From: Oceanobacillus halophilus
Lineage (GTDB): Bacteria > Bacillota > Bacilli > Bacillales > Amphibacillaceae
NCBI RefSeq assembly: GCF_003628505.1
Contig: NZ_RBZP01000007.1
Coordinates: 87,415-151,414, forward strand
Length of the DNA: 64,000 bases
Reading direction: 5' to 3'
Each line of letters begins with the position of its first letter. Position 1 is the stretch's first letter. Under the pieces are notes generated by a model, which saw only the letters and a program-made list of their open reading frames with translations, was not told the DNA's origin and made no database searches. Positions 32,261 through 40,927 of this stretch are shown here, piece after piece. The position numbers and the translations under genes were made by a program.

Positions 32261-34382
32261 ATCCTGATTGATGTTTTAAGCGATAGACTTTTGATATTGC
32301 ATGCGCTCGATCTGGCACTTCGAGTTTTTGGAAAATCTTCGTGACATGATTTTTCACCGTATGACCACTTATATATAATTGTTGAGCGATTTCTTTATTA
32401 TTGTAGCCTTGGATAACTAGATCAAGTACTTCTTGTTCCCTTGGAGAAAGTTTTAATTCCTGTATAGTACTTGTAACCGTATCTAGTACTTGCTCTTGTA
32501 TCGATACAGAGGTTTCCGCGATAGAAACTTTTTCCTCTAATACTTGTGTCTCATATAGAAAGCTCTTGAAATCTTTTATTAACCTGCCATCATATACTTT
32601 TTCCAGTTTATTAATCGATTGGTCTTTTACATAGGCCATAGCAAGTGCGAAGACTTGCGCACTAATACTTGCACTCTCCCAGGAATCTCCTTTGTTCACA
32701 TTTAGCAGAGTATTTCCTTCGTCAATAACAGTTCTTAACCTAGTTTCAGGTAATGTTTCTTGAATAAAGGCAGATGAATAGTACGAAAGAAGACACGAAT
32801 GAGTTATTTCATTTATAACAGGTACAGGCAATCCCTGCATTTCAGCAAATTCTTTCGCTATTTTCGCTGCTTCTTCTAAAATGGAATAAACATCCTGGTC
32901 AAACTGTTTTATTGCCCTGAAAAGCGAATACACAAGCTTATCATCCAGTTCCTCTTCTTCTTGTTCAACGATTTGCAATGATACACCGCCAATTACAGAC
33001 AATGTTTGTAAAAAGTTCACATGTTCTTGCAATTTTGCTTGTTGCTCATTAATAGCAACACATAGAACTCCAACAATTCTCCCCCGATTCCATAATGGAC
33101 ACTCAAGGGTTCGTTCTCCCCATGGTGTTTCTTCGAATTTTGGAGTGATTATTTCAAACTGCTGCGTATTAACAGGATTAAGAAAATGACGCTCAGCCAC
33201 GTTTTTAGCATATTCACGAAGATTTCCATTAGGATTTCCACGTGATACCAAATTCACACTATCGTTATGCTGTTCCTTAAGAACCACACAAGTAAATGGA
33301 CCTTCCATAAGATTCAAACTAATATCCACTAAAATATAAACAATTCGTTTAAAATCATGCGTGGAGACCATTAGTTTACTTATCTCAACCATCGAAGTTA
33401 AACGGTTTATTTGCTGCTGATTTTCCTTTTGTAAGTCTTCTATAAGAAATCCAGTTTCTAAAATACTCCCAAGTATTTTTCCTAATTCTCGACATCTCGT
33501 TGACATCTTGCTATTGGAATGACTTCCTCCAAATAACAGAGTACTGGAATCTTGATAACGTTTAAGTGGATAACAAAAGAAGGATTTTGGTTTTAGTCCA
33601 TAGCGAGATAAAGACACAGAACGAGGGTCCTTCTCAACATTTTCCCAATACTCATACTTGTCGGTTATAAGAGGGCGGCCAATTAGACCTTCACCATGCG
33701 AAAAAGTCATCCCTCTCATTGATTTCACACCATGACCAAATACTTCTGTAACTTTATAGTGATCATCACTGTGCTTTTTTGCTATACCAAAAAAGTCAAA
33801 CTCCAAATTGTTTTGCAAGGATTCCTCAAGAATAGTATTCAATTGGCTTCTTTCCTCTAAAACTTTTCGAAAGAGCCCTTTTTGAATTTCGTAAATATCA
33901 CTTTTATCATGATCTTTAAAGTATATTGTTGCTAAATGAGCAAGACGTTTTATTCGTTTCATTAAAGGTTGATTGGGCTCATGGGTAATTACAGGGGTGT
34001 TATTAATCATTTCAATAAAGTTTATATTCACACTTTCCTGTAACTGTTCATTAACAAGTTGTTCGGTTCCTTCTACTATTACGATACCAGCCCAAATCAA
34101 GTAAATATGCCCATTTTCTCCATGGAAGGGTGCAACAATCATATAAGCACCCGGCCAGATATCGTACAAATATGGTGCTGTATTCACCTTTTTCTCTTTT
34201 GCTCTATTAAATTCCTCTTGTAAGACCTCTCTCTTATTATCATAGAACCAATTAAATAGTGGATTATTTCCTACTCTATCAAGAATGATTTTCCCGTTAT
34301 CATCCGTCATAATAATGGATAAATTATATTTCTCCGCATAAGACTTTTGTAGTTCTTGCAATAGCTCTATTCGTTGAATCAT
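32259..34382 (-). CDS. Multidomain sensory transcription regulator (GAF, LuxR HTH)
   Basis: 707 residues. The N-terminus (about 1-150) resembles a PocR/PAS-like sensor with YLYDIWPGAYMIVAPF. Two GAF-like regions follow (about 175-310 and 330-485). A variable helical stretch leads to a C-terminal LuxR HTH (about 640-700: LKLSPREQEVLDLVIQGYNN, then KEIAQQLYISGHTVKNHVTK). No kinase or receiver domain is seen, so it is a one-component regulator with an unknown signal. It overlaps the upstream small gene by 4 nt and sits beside the Tad locus on the same strand, which suggests control of pilus genes. Confidence 0.85.
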   Translation of the reverse strand: MIQRIELLQELQKSYAEKYNLSIIMTDDNGKIILDRVGNNPLFNWFYDNKREVLQEEFNRAKEKKVNTAPYLYDIWPGAYMIVAPFHGENGHIYLIWAGIVIVEGTEQLVNEQLQESVNINFIEMINNTPVITHEPNQPLMKRIKRLAHLATIYFKDHDKSDIYEIQKGLFRKVLEERSQLNTILEESLQNNLEFDFFGIAKKHSDDHYKVTEVFGHGVKSMRGMTFSHGEGLIGRPLITDKYEYWENVEKDPRSVSLSRYGLKPKSFFCYPLKRYQDSSTLLFGGSHSNSKMSTRCRELGKILGSILETGFLIEDLQKENQQQINRLTSMVEISKLMVSTHDFKRIVYILVDISLNLMEGPFTCVVLKEQHNDSVNLVSRGNPNGNLREYAKNVAERHFLNPVNTQQFEIITPKFEETPWGERTLECPLWNRGRIVGVLCVAINEQQAKLQEHVNFLQTLSVIGGVSLQIVEQEEEELDDKLVYSLFRAIKQFDQDVYSILEEAAKIAKEFAEMQGLPVPVINEITHSCLLSYYSSAFIQETLPETRLRTVIDEGNTLLNVNKGDSWESASISAQVFALAMAYVKDQSINKLEKVYDGRLIKDFKSFLYETQVLEEKVSIAETSVSIQEQVLDTVTSTIQELKLSPREQEVLDLVIQGYNNKEIAQQLYISGHTVKNHVTKIFQKLEVPDRAHAISKVYRLKHQSG

Positions 34383-34630
34383 GCCTTCTTTAAATCACCA
34401 TCGACCTGAGTAATTACACTTGGTTCTTTGTAACGATAACGCGGAGAATTTATATCACCAAGATTCTGAAGTATCCCTTGAATAACTAGCTGCGATAAAA
34501 CAGGAAGGAGCTCTTCTTTTGTTCTGTCCAGCTTTTCAGCTATGCCTTCTATTGTTTCAATCATATATGGATTCGATTGAAATAACATTGTACATTCCAT
34601 TTGTAATGGCAGCAATTCCTTTTGCACCAT
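34379..34630 (-). CDS. Small helical protein, possible winged-helix domain, 83 residues
   Basis: An acidic small protein whose middle (YMIETIEGIAEKLDRTKEELLPVLSQLVIQGILQNLG) looks like a winged-helix core, ending in NSPRYRYKEPS. It overlaps the 707-residue regulator by 4 nt (ATGA) and is thus the first gene of a two-gene regulatory unit. GGAGGGAAG lies before the ATG. The family is not recognised; a DNA- or partner-binding accessory role is inferred from operon structure. Confidence 0.65.
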   Translation of the reverse strand: MVQKELLPLQMECTMLFQSNPYMIETIEGIAEKLDRTKEELLPVLSQLVIQGILQNLGDINSPRYRYKEPSVITQVDGDLKKA

Positions 34631-35092
34631 AACTTCCCTCCTCTAATTCAGAAGACTTCTACTAATAAAACCGTGATGCCTTTTCAAAGCATCAAAAAGC
34701 TAATTGTAGTATCCCCTAAAATCTACCATACATTCCTATACAAAAATTACACCCACATTAACAATTGAAAGCAGGTACCCTCATCATAAACCACAAACAA
34801 TCAAATAAACATCCCCCACCATTCTTATTCGGTGCCTGGCACTCCCCGAATTTTGTCGAATGAATGTTATTTTCCCTTTTTGTATTTTTTTCAAACAATG
34901 GCTAGTGATTCTCAATCAGTTCTATTAACAAGTTGCTAATAATGTTAAATTACCCCTTGCCAAAGTAACCGCTTTCAAATATAATATATAGTGAACACAT
35001 TCACAAATTATATTTGATTTATTTATAATAGATACAATAAAAAGAGTGGAAACCATACAACTATACGATATAAACAACAAGGAGAAATTACA
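34631..35092. other. Divergent intergenic interval with REP-like element
   Basis: Between the regulator pair (minus) and a hypothetical gene (plus). It contains REP-like copy 3 and AT-rich promoter-like DNA on both sides. A 66-codon minus-strand open frame at 34925-35125 overlaps the next gene's start and has no ribosome site. Confidence 0.6.
34831..34860 (+). repeat. REP-like element, copy 3
   Basis: GGTGCCTGGCAC-TCCCCGAA-TTTTGTCGAA, one base different from copy 1. It has a perfect Spo0A box. Confidence 0.8.
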
Positions 35093-35455
35093 ATGAAACA
35101 CCATAAGATTACACGTTCCTTCCAAACTTCAAAAACAGAAAGGGCTAATAGCCCATATACAATACCAGGAATAATCCGTCATAACAGTTCTCGTAATAAT
35201 ATTGCTGATTATCAAACTGCTAATCTTATTATCAATTCAGCAATTGAAATACCTGATCCAGGCATTCATAGCGTTAAAATAAAAATAGATACGTGTACCT
35301 ACGATGCAGTAGCTATTATCTCAAAGACAATAATTAATCATGATAAACAACCTATGATAAAATTATTTATTAAAGATTTTAATGGTGAGTTTAACAATGA
35401 GAATGTACTGGTTTGGTCTAGTCATTTGCAACATTCGCACAAAGCAGTTTGTTAA
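35093..35455 (+). CDS. Hypothetical protein, 120 residues
   Basis: A basic, Asn/Ile/His-rich protein with no membrane segment. A predicted beta-rich C-terminal half (SVKIKIDTCTYDAVAIISKT) follows a Ser/Arg/Asn-rich N-terminus. AAGGAG is ten bases before the ATG, and a terminator-like stem follows, so the gene is probably real. No family is recognised. The codon use is AT-rich like its neighbours. The sequence gives no function. Confidence 0.6.
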   Translation: MKHHKITRSFQTSKTERANSPYTIPGIIRHNSSRNNIADYQTANLIINSAIEIPDPGIHSVKIKIDTCTYDAVAIISKTIINHDKQPMIKLFIKDFNGEFNNENVLVWSSHLQHSHKAVC

Positions 35456-35476
35456 ATTCAAAAGACTTACGAATAA

Positions 35477-35515
35477 AGGAAAAGGGGAAAAAAACACCTC
35501 ACCTTTTCCTCTTCG
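35477..35515 (+). terminator. Terminator-like hairpin after the 120-residue gene
   Basis: The stem AGGAAAAGG/CCTTTTCCT encloses a 16-nt A-rich loop, followed by CTTCGTTCC. The T-run is poor. Confidence 0.5.
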
Positions 35516-35535
35516 TTCCCCTCTAAAAATTCAAA

Positions 35536-35545
35536 CAAACGTTTG
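35536..35545. repeat. CAAACGTTTG palindrome, copy 3
   Basis: In context AAACAAACGTTTGAT, upstream of the AI-2E-family gene. Confidence 0.8.
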
Positions 35546-35623
35546 ATCTATCCTCACTTACATATCCTATTGGAATAATTATCCTATTTCACTTATAATT
35601 ACTTTAGTGAAAGGAGCCTGCAA

Positions 35624-36787
35624 ATGAAGCAATCGACCAGATTTATGAAATTTATTGGTGGGCTAAATTTATTTTACACTTTGGCCTTATTAATATTGAT
35701 CGGTATTACTATTTTTATTTATAGCAAGATTTCATTTATTTTCCACCCAATTATCGTCATCTTTTCAACGATAACGGCTCCCATTATTCTTGCATTCATT
35801 GCCTATTATCTGTTAAATCCGATAGTAGATTTATTAGAGCGTATTCGAATCAAAAGAATATGGGGAATTGTTATTATCATTTTAGGAATTAGTGGGCTTT
35901 TAACAGGAGTTATCTTGCTAACTGCTCCCGCAATTGAATCGCAAATTAAAGAATTAGTTAAAAACTTTCCTTTATATTTAAGTCAGCTTGGTAATGAAAT
36001 AACATCTTGGTTACAAAATTCCTTTTTAGGACCTTATTATGATGAAGGATACAATTGGGTTATAACAAATTTCAGCGATATTCCTGGCATGATTGGAACA
36101 TATCTAGCAGATGCATTTCAGGGGGTTCGTAATGTAGCAAGCACGATAACGAATGTATTTGTTTCTATCATCACATTCCCATTTATTTTGTTCTTTCTTT
36201 TAAAAGATGGTGAAAGGTTTAAGGAGTTTAGTTTAAAGCTATTACCGCCTAAATTTCGAGAGGATACAAATCAAATCCTTAAAAACATGGACACACAAGT
36301 AGGTTCCTATATTCAAGGACAAATTATTGTTGCAACCTGCATAGGTATTCTACTATTCATTGGTTACCTTATTATTGGACTGGATTATGCGATAACCTTA
36401 GCGATAGTAGCTGCGGTTACTAGTGTGATTCCTTATCTTGGTCCTACAATAGCGATTATTCCAGCAGTTATTATTGCTATTGTTGATTCACCATTTATGA
36501 TTCTGAAACTGGCCATTGTTTGGATTGCTGTACAGTTTTTAGAGGGGAATTTCATCTCTCCAAATGTCATGGGACGTACCATGCAAATCCACCCATTAAC
36601 CATTATTATTGTCTTACTTATAGCCGGGAACTTATTTGGAATTGTAGGTGTGGTTCTCGGAATTCCTGGATATGCAATATTAAAAGTACTTGTCGCTTAT
36701 TTTTATGACAAATTTAGAAGCCGTTATAATAAGTATTATGGGGAAGAATATGGAGCATATCAGGTATCTAAGGACGAGAGAAATTAA
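35624..36787 (+). CDS. AI-2E family transporter (PerM/UPF0118)
   Basis: 387 residues with about seven to eight membrane helices. Diagnostic features are the early APIILAFIAYYLLNPIVDLLE segment, a central soluble region, and a C-terminal helical bundle with IPYLGPTIAIIPAVIIAI and SPNVMGRTMQIHPLTIIIVL. The family includes TqsA (AI-2 export) and sodium/proton antiporters; the substrate cannot be told here. AAGGAG is seven bases before the ATG. It is a single gene followed by a strong terminator, with CAAACGTTTG palindromes on both sides. Confidence 0.88.
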   Translation: MKQSTRFMKFIGGLNLFYTLALLILIGITIFIYSKISFIFHPIIVIFSTITAPIILAFIAYYLLNPIVDLLERIRIKRIWGIVIIILGISGLLTGVILLTAPAIESQIKELVKNFPLYLSQLGNEITSWLQNSFLGPYYDEGYNWVITNFSDIPGMIGTYLADAFQGVRNVASTITNVFVSIITFPFILFFLLKDGERFKEFSLKLLPPKFREDTNQILKNMDTQVGSYIQGQIIVATCIGILLFIGYLIIGLDYAITLAIVAAVTSVIPYLGPTIAIIPAVIIAIVDSPFMILKLAIVWIAVQFLEGNFISPNVMGRTMQIHPLTIIIVLLIAGNLFGIVGVVLGIPGYAILKVLVAYFYDKFRSRYNKYYGEEYGAYQVSKDERN

Positions 36788-36805
36788 TAAACTAACTGCC
36801 ATTTA

Positions 36806-36838
36806 GCGTATACCAAACGTGATTGGTATACGCCTTTT
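36806..36838 (+). terminator. Terminator of the AI-2E transporter gene
   Basis: An 11-bp perfect stem GCGTATACCAA/TTGGTATACGC, 6-nt loop, then CTTTTA. Confidence 0.85.
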
Positions 36839-36850
36839 ACCTATTTAAAA

Positions 36851-36860
36851 CAAACGTTTG
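36851..36860. repeat. CAAACGTTTG palindrome, copy 4
   Basis: In context AAAACAAACGTTTGATTAA, overlapping the end of the next minus-strand gene's stop region. Confidence 0.8.
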
Positions 36861-36861
36861 A

Positions 36862-37527
36862 TTAATTCTTTGGTATTTTTCTAAACTGATAAAAGGCTGT
36901 TAAAAAAAGGGTAGTAATCAAAAATAATTCAAAAAAATTACCAGTCGCATTACTCTGTATTGGCAATTGGATTCCATTGCCAATCCCCATCACGGCAACA
37001 CCAATAAACATGGTTTTCCATTTTAATTTCCACCATAGAATAATAGAGGTAATAGTTAATACGAGAGTGACAACGAGTACCATGATAGGAACTCGAACTA
37101 TTTGGCCATCATTTTCATAACTCAAGACACCATGCTGCCATATCGCTTCCAGTTTCAAGCCAAAGACTACGGTGACAATCTCCACAATGACGAGAACGGT
37201 AGTTAATAGTACAGCTGCATACATCGCTCCCTTCCTTTTAGGCCATTTCCAGTCCGTTAGATGCAAAGAACGGATAGAAAAAATAACTAAAAGAGGGGTT
37301 AAAAACGCATGAAGCCAATATCTACCCATATTTAGATTTTCAAGTAATTCCCCTTTTCCAATGTACTTACCCAAAGCCAAAACCAGATTATCATACATCA
37401 ATCCCAAAATTACGAACAATAGTGTAAGCCAGGTAAAAAACCAATCGGACTGTTTTGCTAGAAACATGCCCAAAATTAATAGGCCAAGATACAATAATGT
37501 TAATATGGAAAATAATATACTATCCAT
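36862..37527 (-). CDS. Seven-helix membrane protein of unknown function
   Basis: 221 residues with seven hydrophobic segments and an external-looking loop (EAIWQHGVLSYENDG). The NLNMGRYWLHAFLTPLL stretch between helices 3 and 4 has charged/aromatic residues that might be functional. No family is recognised. GAGGT lies six bases before the ATG. It is convergent with the AI-2E gene, with palindrome copy 4 beside its stop codon. It may be a transporter- or lipid-phosphatase-like protein, but no signature confirms this. Confidence 0.6.
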   Translation of the reverse strand: MDSILFSILTLLYLGLLILGMFLAKQSDWFFTWLTLLFVILGLMYDNLVLALGKYIGKGELLENLNMGRYWLHAFLTPLLVIFSIRSLHLTDWKWPKRKGAMYAAVLLTTVLVIVEIVTVVFGLKLEAIWQHGVLSYENDGQIVRVPIMVLVVTLVLTITSIILWWKLKWKTMFIGVAVMGIGNGIQLPIQSNATGNFFELFLITTLFLTAFYQFRKIPKN

Positions 37528-37635
37528 TTAATTACCTCACTTAGAGTAGGATACACATATTCTTCCCATACCTTTTCTAAAAATCACACGTCTGTTTAAT
37601 TATAGGAAACAATCCCATGCTAATTTCCATGTAAT

Positions 37636-37645
37636 CAAACGTTTG
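37636..37645. repeat. CAAACGTTTG palindrome, copy 5
   Basis: In context AATCAAACGTTTGTTTTA. Confidence 0.8.
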
Positions 37646-37769
37646 TTTTATATTCTATGACGACAATGGCATAGCAAACTATATTAAAATTTGTCGACTA
37701 TTTAAATCTTAATAGGCAGAATAACAGCACCTACCCATATCGGCCTTTTATGTAATTATTCATCTTGAT

Positions 37770-37779
37770 CAAACGTTTG
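37770..37779. repeat. CAAACGTTTG palindrome, copy 6
   Basis: In context GATCAAACGTTTGTTTTAA, identical over 16 bases to copies 7 and 8. Confidence 0.8.
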
Positions 37780-37870
37780 TTTTAATTGATATAGCCCTTC
37801 CCTATCATGACATCCAGCCTAATAACTCTCTTGAAGCACCGATAACAACTAACCCAACATACCCGGTGCC

Positions 37871-37933
37871 TCCCGGTGCCTGGCACTTCCCGGATTTTGT
37901 CGAAAAGGGGTTGTTGATCAAACGTTTGTTTTA
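37871..37933 (+). repeat. 63-bp direct repeat, left copy (REP-like copy 4 + palindrome copy 7)
   Basis: Identical over 63 bases to 39098-39160. It begins TCCCGGTGCCTGGCAC, includes the Spo0A-box part TTTTGTCGAA, and ends with the palindrome ATCAAACGTTTGTTTTA. It lies just after the stop codon of the DUF6155 gene. Confidence 0.9.
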
Positions 37934-37935
37934 AT

Positions 37936-38505
37936 TTATATATATTCCTCATCATCGTCATCAAATAACCAACATATAGAATAGTAAATCTCCTCAAGCG
38001 CATCGTGATATCCCCAACCAATACCGTCTGAGTTAACTACAACAGCATATAATCTATCTTTAAAATGTTGAAATACTTCTTCATCCTTTTCGCATTCCTC
38101 TACAACTTTTTGAAACATAGATACCATACTGTAATAAAATCCCTCACCAATGTCACCAAATGAATTCGTATATTCCGTACCCATTTCAACATAAAACAAC
38201 TCTAAATCTACCGTTTTTAAATAGTCATCTGTTACTTTTTTAAAATTAGCTATTTCTTTTTTCATTCGTCCTAATCGTAGTTTACTAGTTTCTTTTGATG
38301 GAAAATATTCATCCTTAATATCTTCTTTTGTCTTCTCAAACAAGTCATTCTTCGTATCTTCCGCATTAAACTTTATAGATAAGTAATGTTTTACTTCATC
38401 ATTTAGCTTGTACACCTCTGTAATTAATTTTATAAGTTCCTTTTGGTTATAATGTTTTAAATGCTTTTTCAACTCTGGCATTTTCAGTTTAGCAACCTTC
38501 ACCAA
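37936..38505 (-). CDS. DUF6155 family protein
   Basis: A 189-residue soluble acidic protein starting with a basic helical segment that contains KMPELKKHLKHYNQKELIKL, the conserved DUF6155 opening. The end is strongly acidic (WLFDDDDEEYI). The function is unknown. The start is TTG at 38505: AGGAGGAG lies upstream, whereas the open frame further left runs into a REP-like repeat. It is paired on the minus strand with the 125-residue gene, and both are bracketed by 63-bp direct repeats. Confidence 0.75.
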   Translation of the reverse strand: MVKVAKLKMPELKKHLKHYNQKELIKLITEVYKLNDEVKHYLSIKFNAEDTKNDLFEKTKEDIKDEYFPSKETSKLRLGRMKKEIANFKKVTDDYLKTVDLELFYVEMGTEYTNSFGDIGEGFYYSMVSMFQKVVEECEKDEEVFQHFKDRLYAVVVNSDGIGWGYHDALEEIYYSICWLFDDDDEEYI

Positions 38506-38527
38506 TTTCTCATCTCCTCCTATAAGA

Positions 38528-38565
38528 GTGCCTGGCACTTCCCGAATTATGTCTAATTTTGTCGA
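38528..38565 (+). repeat. REP-like element, copy 5
   Basis: GTGCCTGGCACTTCCCGAATT followed by ATGTC and TTTTGTCGAC. It overlaps the end of the 125-residue gene by about 13 bases and fills the gap before the DUF6155 gene. The Spo0A-box match has one mismatch. Confidence 0.75.
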
Positions 38566-38930
38566 CTCCCTATATTACGGCTTACATAATGGGTTGCATA
38601 CAGTTTTTCCAAGTTTGGATTACCTTTTTTAGAGAATTGTAAAGTCCTTTTTGCACCTTTTCCCCATGATTTGTACACCGTAATTGATGGTTTCAAGTTA
38701 TTTTCGTCTGCATATTTTTTTAATGTTGAAAGGATATGATTCATTTTTGATAGGTTCCCAAGAGTTACTTTCTCTAAGTAGGGAATCCTCTTGAATCGCC
38801 AATCCTCTAATTGCTTTGGAGTTAGTCGCTCCATTTGAACCAATAAATCAGCAGGACTGACATAACCTTTCTTTGCTACTAACTGATTGGCACATCTATA
38901 TACTCTTTCTTCTACTTTTTTCTTACTCAA
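38553..38930 (-). CDS. Hypothetical protein, 125 residues
   Basis: A basic protein (many Lys/Arg) with a helical N-terminus. A conserved-looking tail (TVYKSWGKGAKRTLQFSKKG, then NPNLEKLYATHYVSR) suggests nucleic acid binding. I recall similar unnamed proteins in other Bacillaceae. The start is TTG at 38930, with GGGGGT nine bases upstream. Its last codons lie inside a REP-like repeat, so its natural C-terminus may have been changed by the repeat. The next gene, 47 bases on, is DUF6155. Confidence 0.65.
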   Translation of the reverse strand: MSKKKVEERVYRCANQLVAKKGYVSPADLLVQMERLTPKQLEDWRFKRIPYLEKVTLGNLSKMNHILSTLKKYADENNLKPSITVYKSWGKGAKRTLQFSKKGNPNLEKLYATHYVSRNIGSRQN

Positions 38931-39097
38931 GCTCTTTTACCCCCAATTTTTAATACCTCATAAGTTGTACCTAAAATTGTATCAACAACTCTGACTAGTC
39001 ATTTATCTTCCTAATGAACTACTCCAAATCTATTGAAATTCAACATCTTCATTTTACATTACTGCTACTGCTATACCAATAAAATTCTTTTATAGCT

Positions 39098-39160
39098 TCC
39101 CGGTGCCTGGCACTTCCCGGATTTTGTCGAAAAGGGGTTGTTGATCAAACGTTTGTTTTA
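39098..39160 (+). repeat. 63-bp direct repeat, right copy (REP-like copy 6 + palindrome copy 8)
   Basis: Base-for-base identical to 37871-37933, same orientation. The two copies are 1227 bp apart, with two genes between them. Confidence 0.9.
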
Positions 39161-39214
39161 CTTAAACCCTAGCTATGTCATTCAACTTTTCCTCCTTCTT
39201 TATAAAATAAAAGA

Positions 39215-39237
39215 GGGTACCATTTTACGCGATACCC
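39215..39237 (-). terminator. Terminator of the 53-residue membrane protein gene
   Basis: GGGTA/TACCC stem on the minus strand, followed by TCTTTTATTTTAT. The stem is short. Confidence 0.55.
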
Positions 39238-39240
39238 TTC

Positions 39241-39402
39241 TCATCTATATTTCCTTCTATTTCTTCTAAACAATAAAACAAGTAATAAACCAATACTTAA
39301 GCCAATAGCTCCTCCAACTTCCATCGATTGAAAGAGGCTTCCTAATCCAACTCCTACCAGCAAACAAAAAATAAACAAAAAACCAATCATGGCATTATTC
39401 AT
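39241..39402 (-). CDS. Small membrane protein, 53 residues
   Basis: Two hydrophobic helices joined by a glycine-rich turn (QSMEVGGAIGLSIGL) and ending in a basic tail (FRRNRRKYR). GGAGGTGGGGCA directly precedes the ATG, and a terminator follows, so the gene is well supported although short. The composition is like that of other small Bacillaceae membrane proteins. Function unknown. Confidence 0.65.
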   Translation of the reverse strand: MNNAMIGFLFIFCLLVGVGLGSLFQSMEVGGAIGLSIGLLLVLLFRRNRRKYR

Positions 39403-39625
39403 TGCCCCACCTCCATTATTGCCTGCAATAATAAGTTATTCTTCCATTAAGAATTGGTTCATTCGTGAAATTTTTAGGATATCAATGAATTATTTAAAAA
39501 TTCTCTATTGCTATGATGGGGCTTTCACGGTTACAATGTATTCAATATTATATTATTTTTGGGAACTCAAATATCTGGGGATCCTTTATGAACGCTTAAT
39601 TTATAAACAAACATGAGGTGATTTT

Positions 39626-40927
39626 GTGGGAAACAAAGTATCTATTGGTCTATTAGGATTAGGGGTAGTTGGTTCTGGAGTCATTAAGCTGATTGAGAAT
39701 CATCAAGAAAAGCTGGTTCATCAGCTTGGTACAGACGTTCAAGTGAAAAGTGTTTTAGTTCGCAATATCGATAAGCAACGTGATGTTGATGTAGATCGAA
39801 CGTTTCTCACTACCAATCCGGATGACGTATTAAATGATCCAGAGATTGATATTGTTATAGAAGTAATGGGCGGAATTGAAGAAGCTCGTAAACATATTTT
39901 AAATGCTTTTGCTAACAAGAAGCATGTTGTTACTGCAAATAAAGACCTGGTTGCATTACATGGACCAGAGTTGCAAGAAGCTGCACGTAAAAACAAATGT
40001 GATTTCTACTATGAAGCAAGCGTTGCAGGTGGAATTCCTATCTTAAGAGGTATAACCGATGGATTATCCTCAGATCGCATTCGAAAAGTAATGGGAATTG
40101 TGAATGGAACAACAAACTATATCCTTACAAAAATGGACAAAGAAGGACTTAGCTATGATGTGGCTCTGAAGCAAGCACAAGAACTTGGTTTCGCCGAGGC
40201 TGATCCCACTTCTGATGTTGAGGGACTTGATGCAGCAAGAAAGATGGCAATACTTGCTAGGTTAGCTTTTTCCATGAATGTAGATTTAGACGATGTAGAG
40301 GTAACAGGCATATCAGATATTACTTTGGAAGATATGAATTATGCAGACCAGCTTGGCTATACAATGAAATTAATCGGATTTGCCAATTTCGATGATAGAA
40401 AGCTAGAAGTCAATGTGCAACCAACAATGCTTGCTAAAAACCATCCATTAGCTAGTGTTAATGATGAATATAATGCTGTTTATGTTTATGGGGATGCAGT
40501 TGGTGAAACAATGTTTTACGGTCCTGGTGCTGGAAGTTTACCTACAGCTACAGCTATCACCTCTGATGTCGTATCTGTCATAAAAAATATGCTGCTCGGT
40601 GTCACAGGATCTCAATATCTTGATCCTCACTTTAACAAGCAGCTGAAAACAGAAGAACAACGATTTGGACAGTATTATGTTCGGTTACATGTAAAAGATG
40701 AAGTTGGAGTGTTTTCACGTATTTCTGCGCTATTTAATGAATTGAATATCAGTTTCAAACGAATTTTACAAAATCCAATTATTAAGCATGAAAAAGCTGA
40801 AATTATTGTTGTTACACATAAAACATCCTTAGACAATTTCTATGCTGCATTAAATCGCTTAGAAAATCTAGATGCTGTTATCGAAACAAAAAGCTACTAC
40901 AAAGTTGAAGGAGATGCTAATCAATGA
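39626..40927 (+). CDS. hom: Homoserine dehydrogenase
   Basis: A 433-residue NAD(P)-dependent enzyme. The N-terminal Rossmann motif is [11 protein letters not shown]. The catalytic domain holds [11 protein letters not shown] and [19 protein letters not shown], and the C-terminus is an ACT domain ([23 protein letters not shown]), typically sensing threonine. It reduces aspartate semialdehyde to homoserine. The start is GTG at 39626, with GAGGTG upstream. The stop overlaps thrC by 4 nt. It is the first gene of hom-thrC-thrB, the common Bacillales threonine operon. Confidence 0.96.
   Translation: MGNKVSIGLLGLGVVGSGVIKLIENHQEKLVHQLGTDVQVKSVLVRNIDKQRDVDVDRTFLTTNPDDVLNDPEIDIVIEVMGGIEEARKHILNAFANKKHVVTANKDLVALHGPELQEAARKNKCDFYYEASVAGGIPILRGITDGLSSDRIRKVMGIVNGTTNYILTKMDKEGLSYDVALKQAQELGFAEADPTSDVEGLDAARKMAILARLAFSMNVDLDDVEVTGISDITLEDMNYADQLGYTMKLIGFANFDDRKLEVNVQPTMLAKNHPLASVNDEYNAVYVYGDAVGETMFYGPGAGSLPTATAITSDVVSVIKNMLLGVTGSQYLDPHFNKQLKTEEQRFGQYYVRLHVKDEVGVFSRISALFNELNISFKRILQNPIIKHEKAEIIVVTHKTSLDNFYAALNRLENLDAVIETKSYYKVEGDANQ

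Larger units (their letters stand above)
37528..37935. other. Repeat-rich interval
   Basis: Holds palindrome copies 5, 6 and 7, REP-like copy 4 and the left 63-bp direct repeat. A minus-strand open frame at 37782-38021 runs through the repeats and is judged spurious. Confidence 0.7.
38931..39240. other. Intergenic interval with REP-like element and right direct repeat
   Basis: Holds the promoter region of the 125-residue gene, the right 63-bp direct repeat, and the terminator of the small gene at 39241-39402. Confidence 0.65.

Noticed and set aside
37782..38021. 79-codon minus-strand frame
   Set aside because: It overlaps the DUF6155 gene in another frame and crosses repeats; no start signal.
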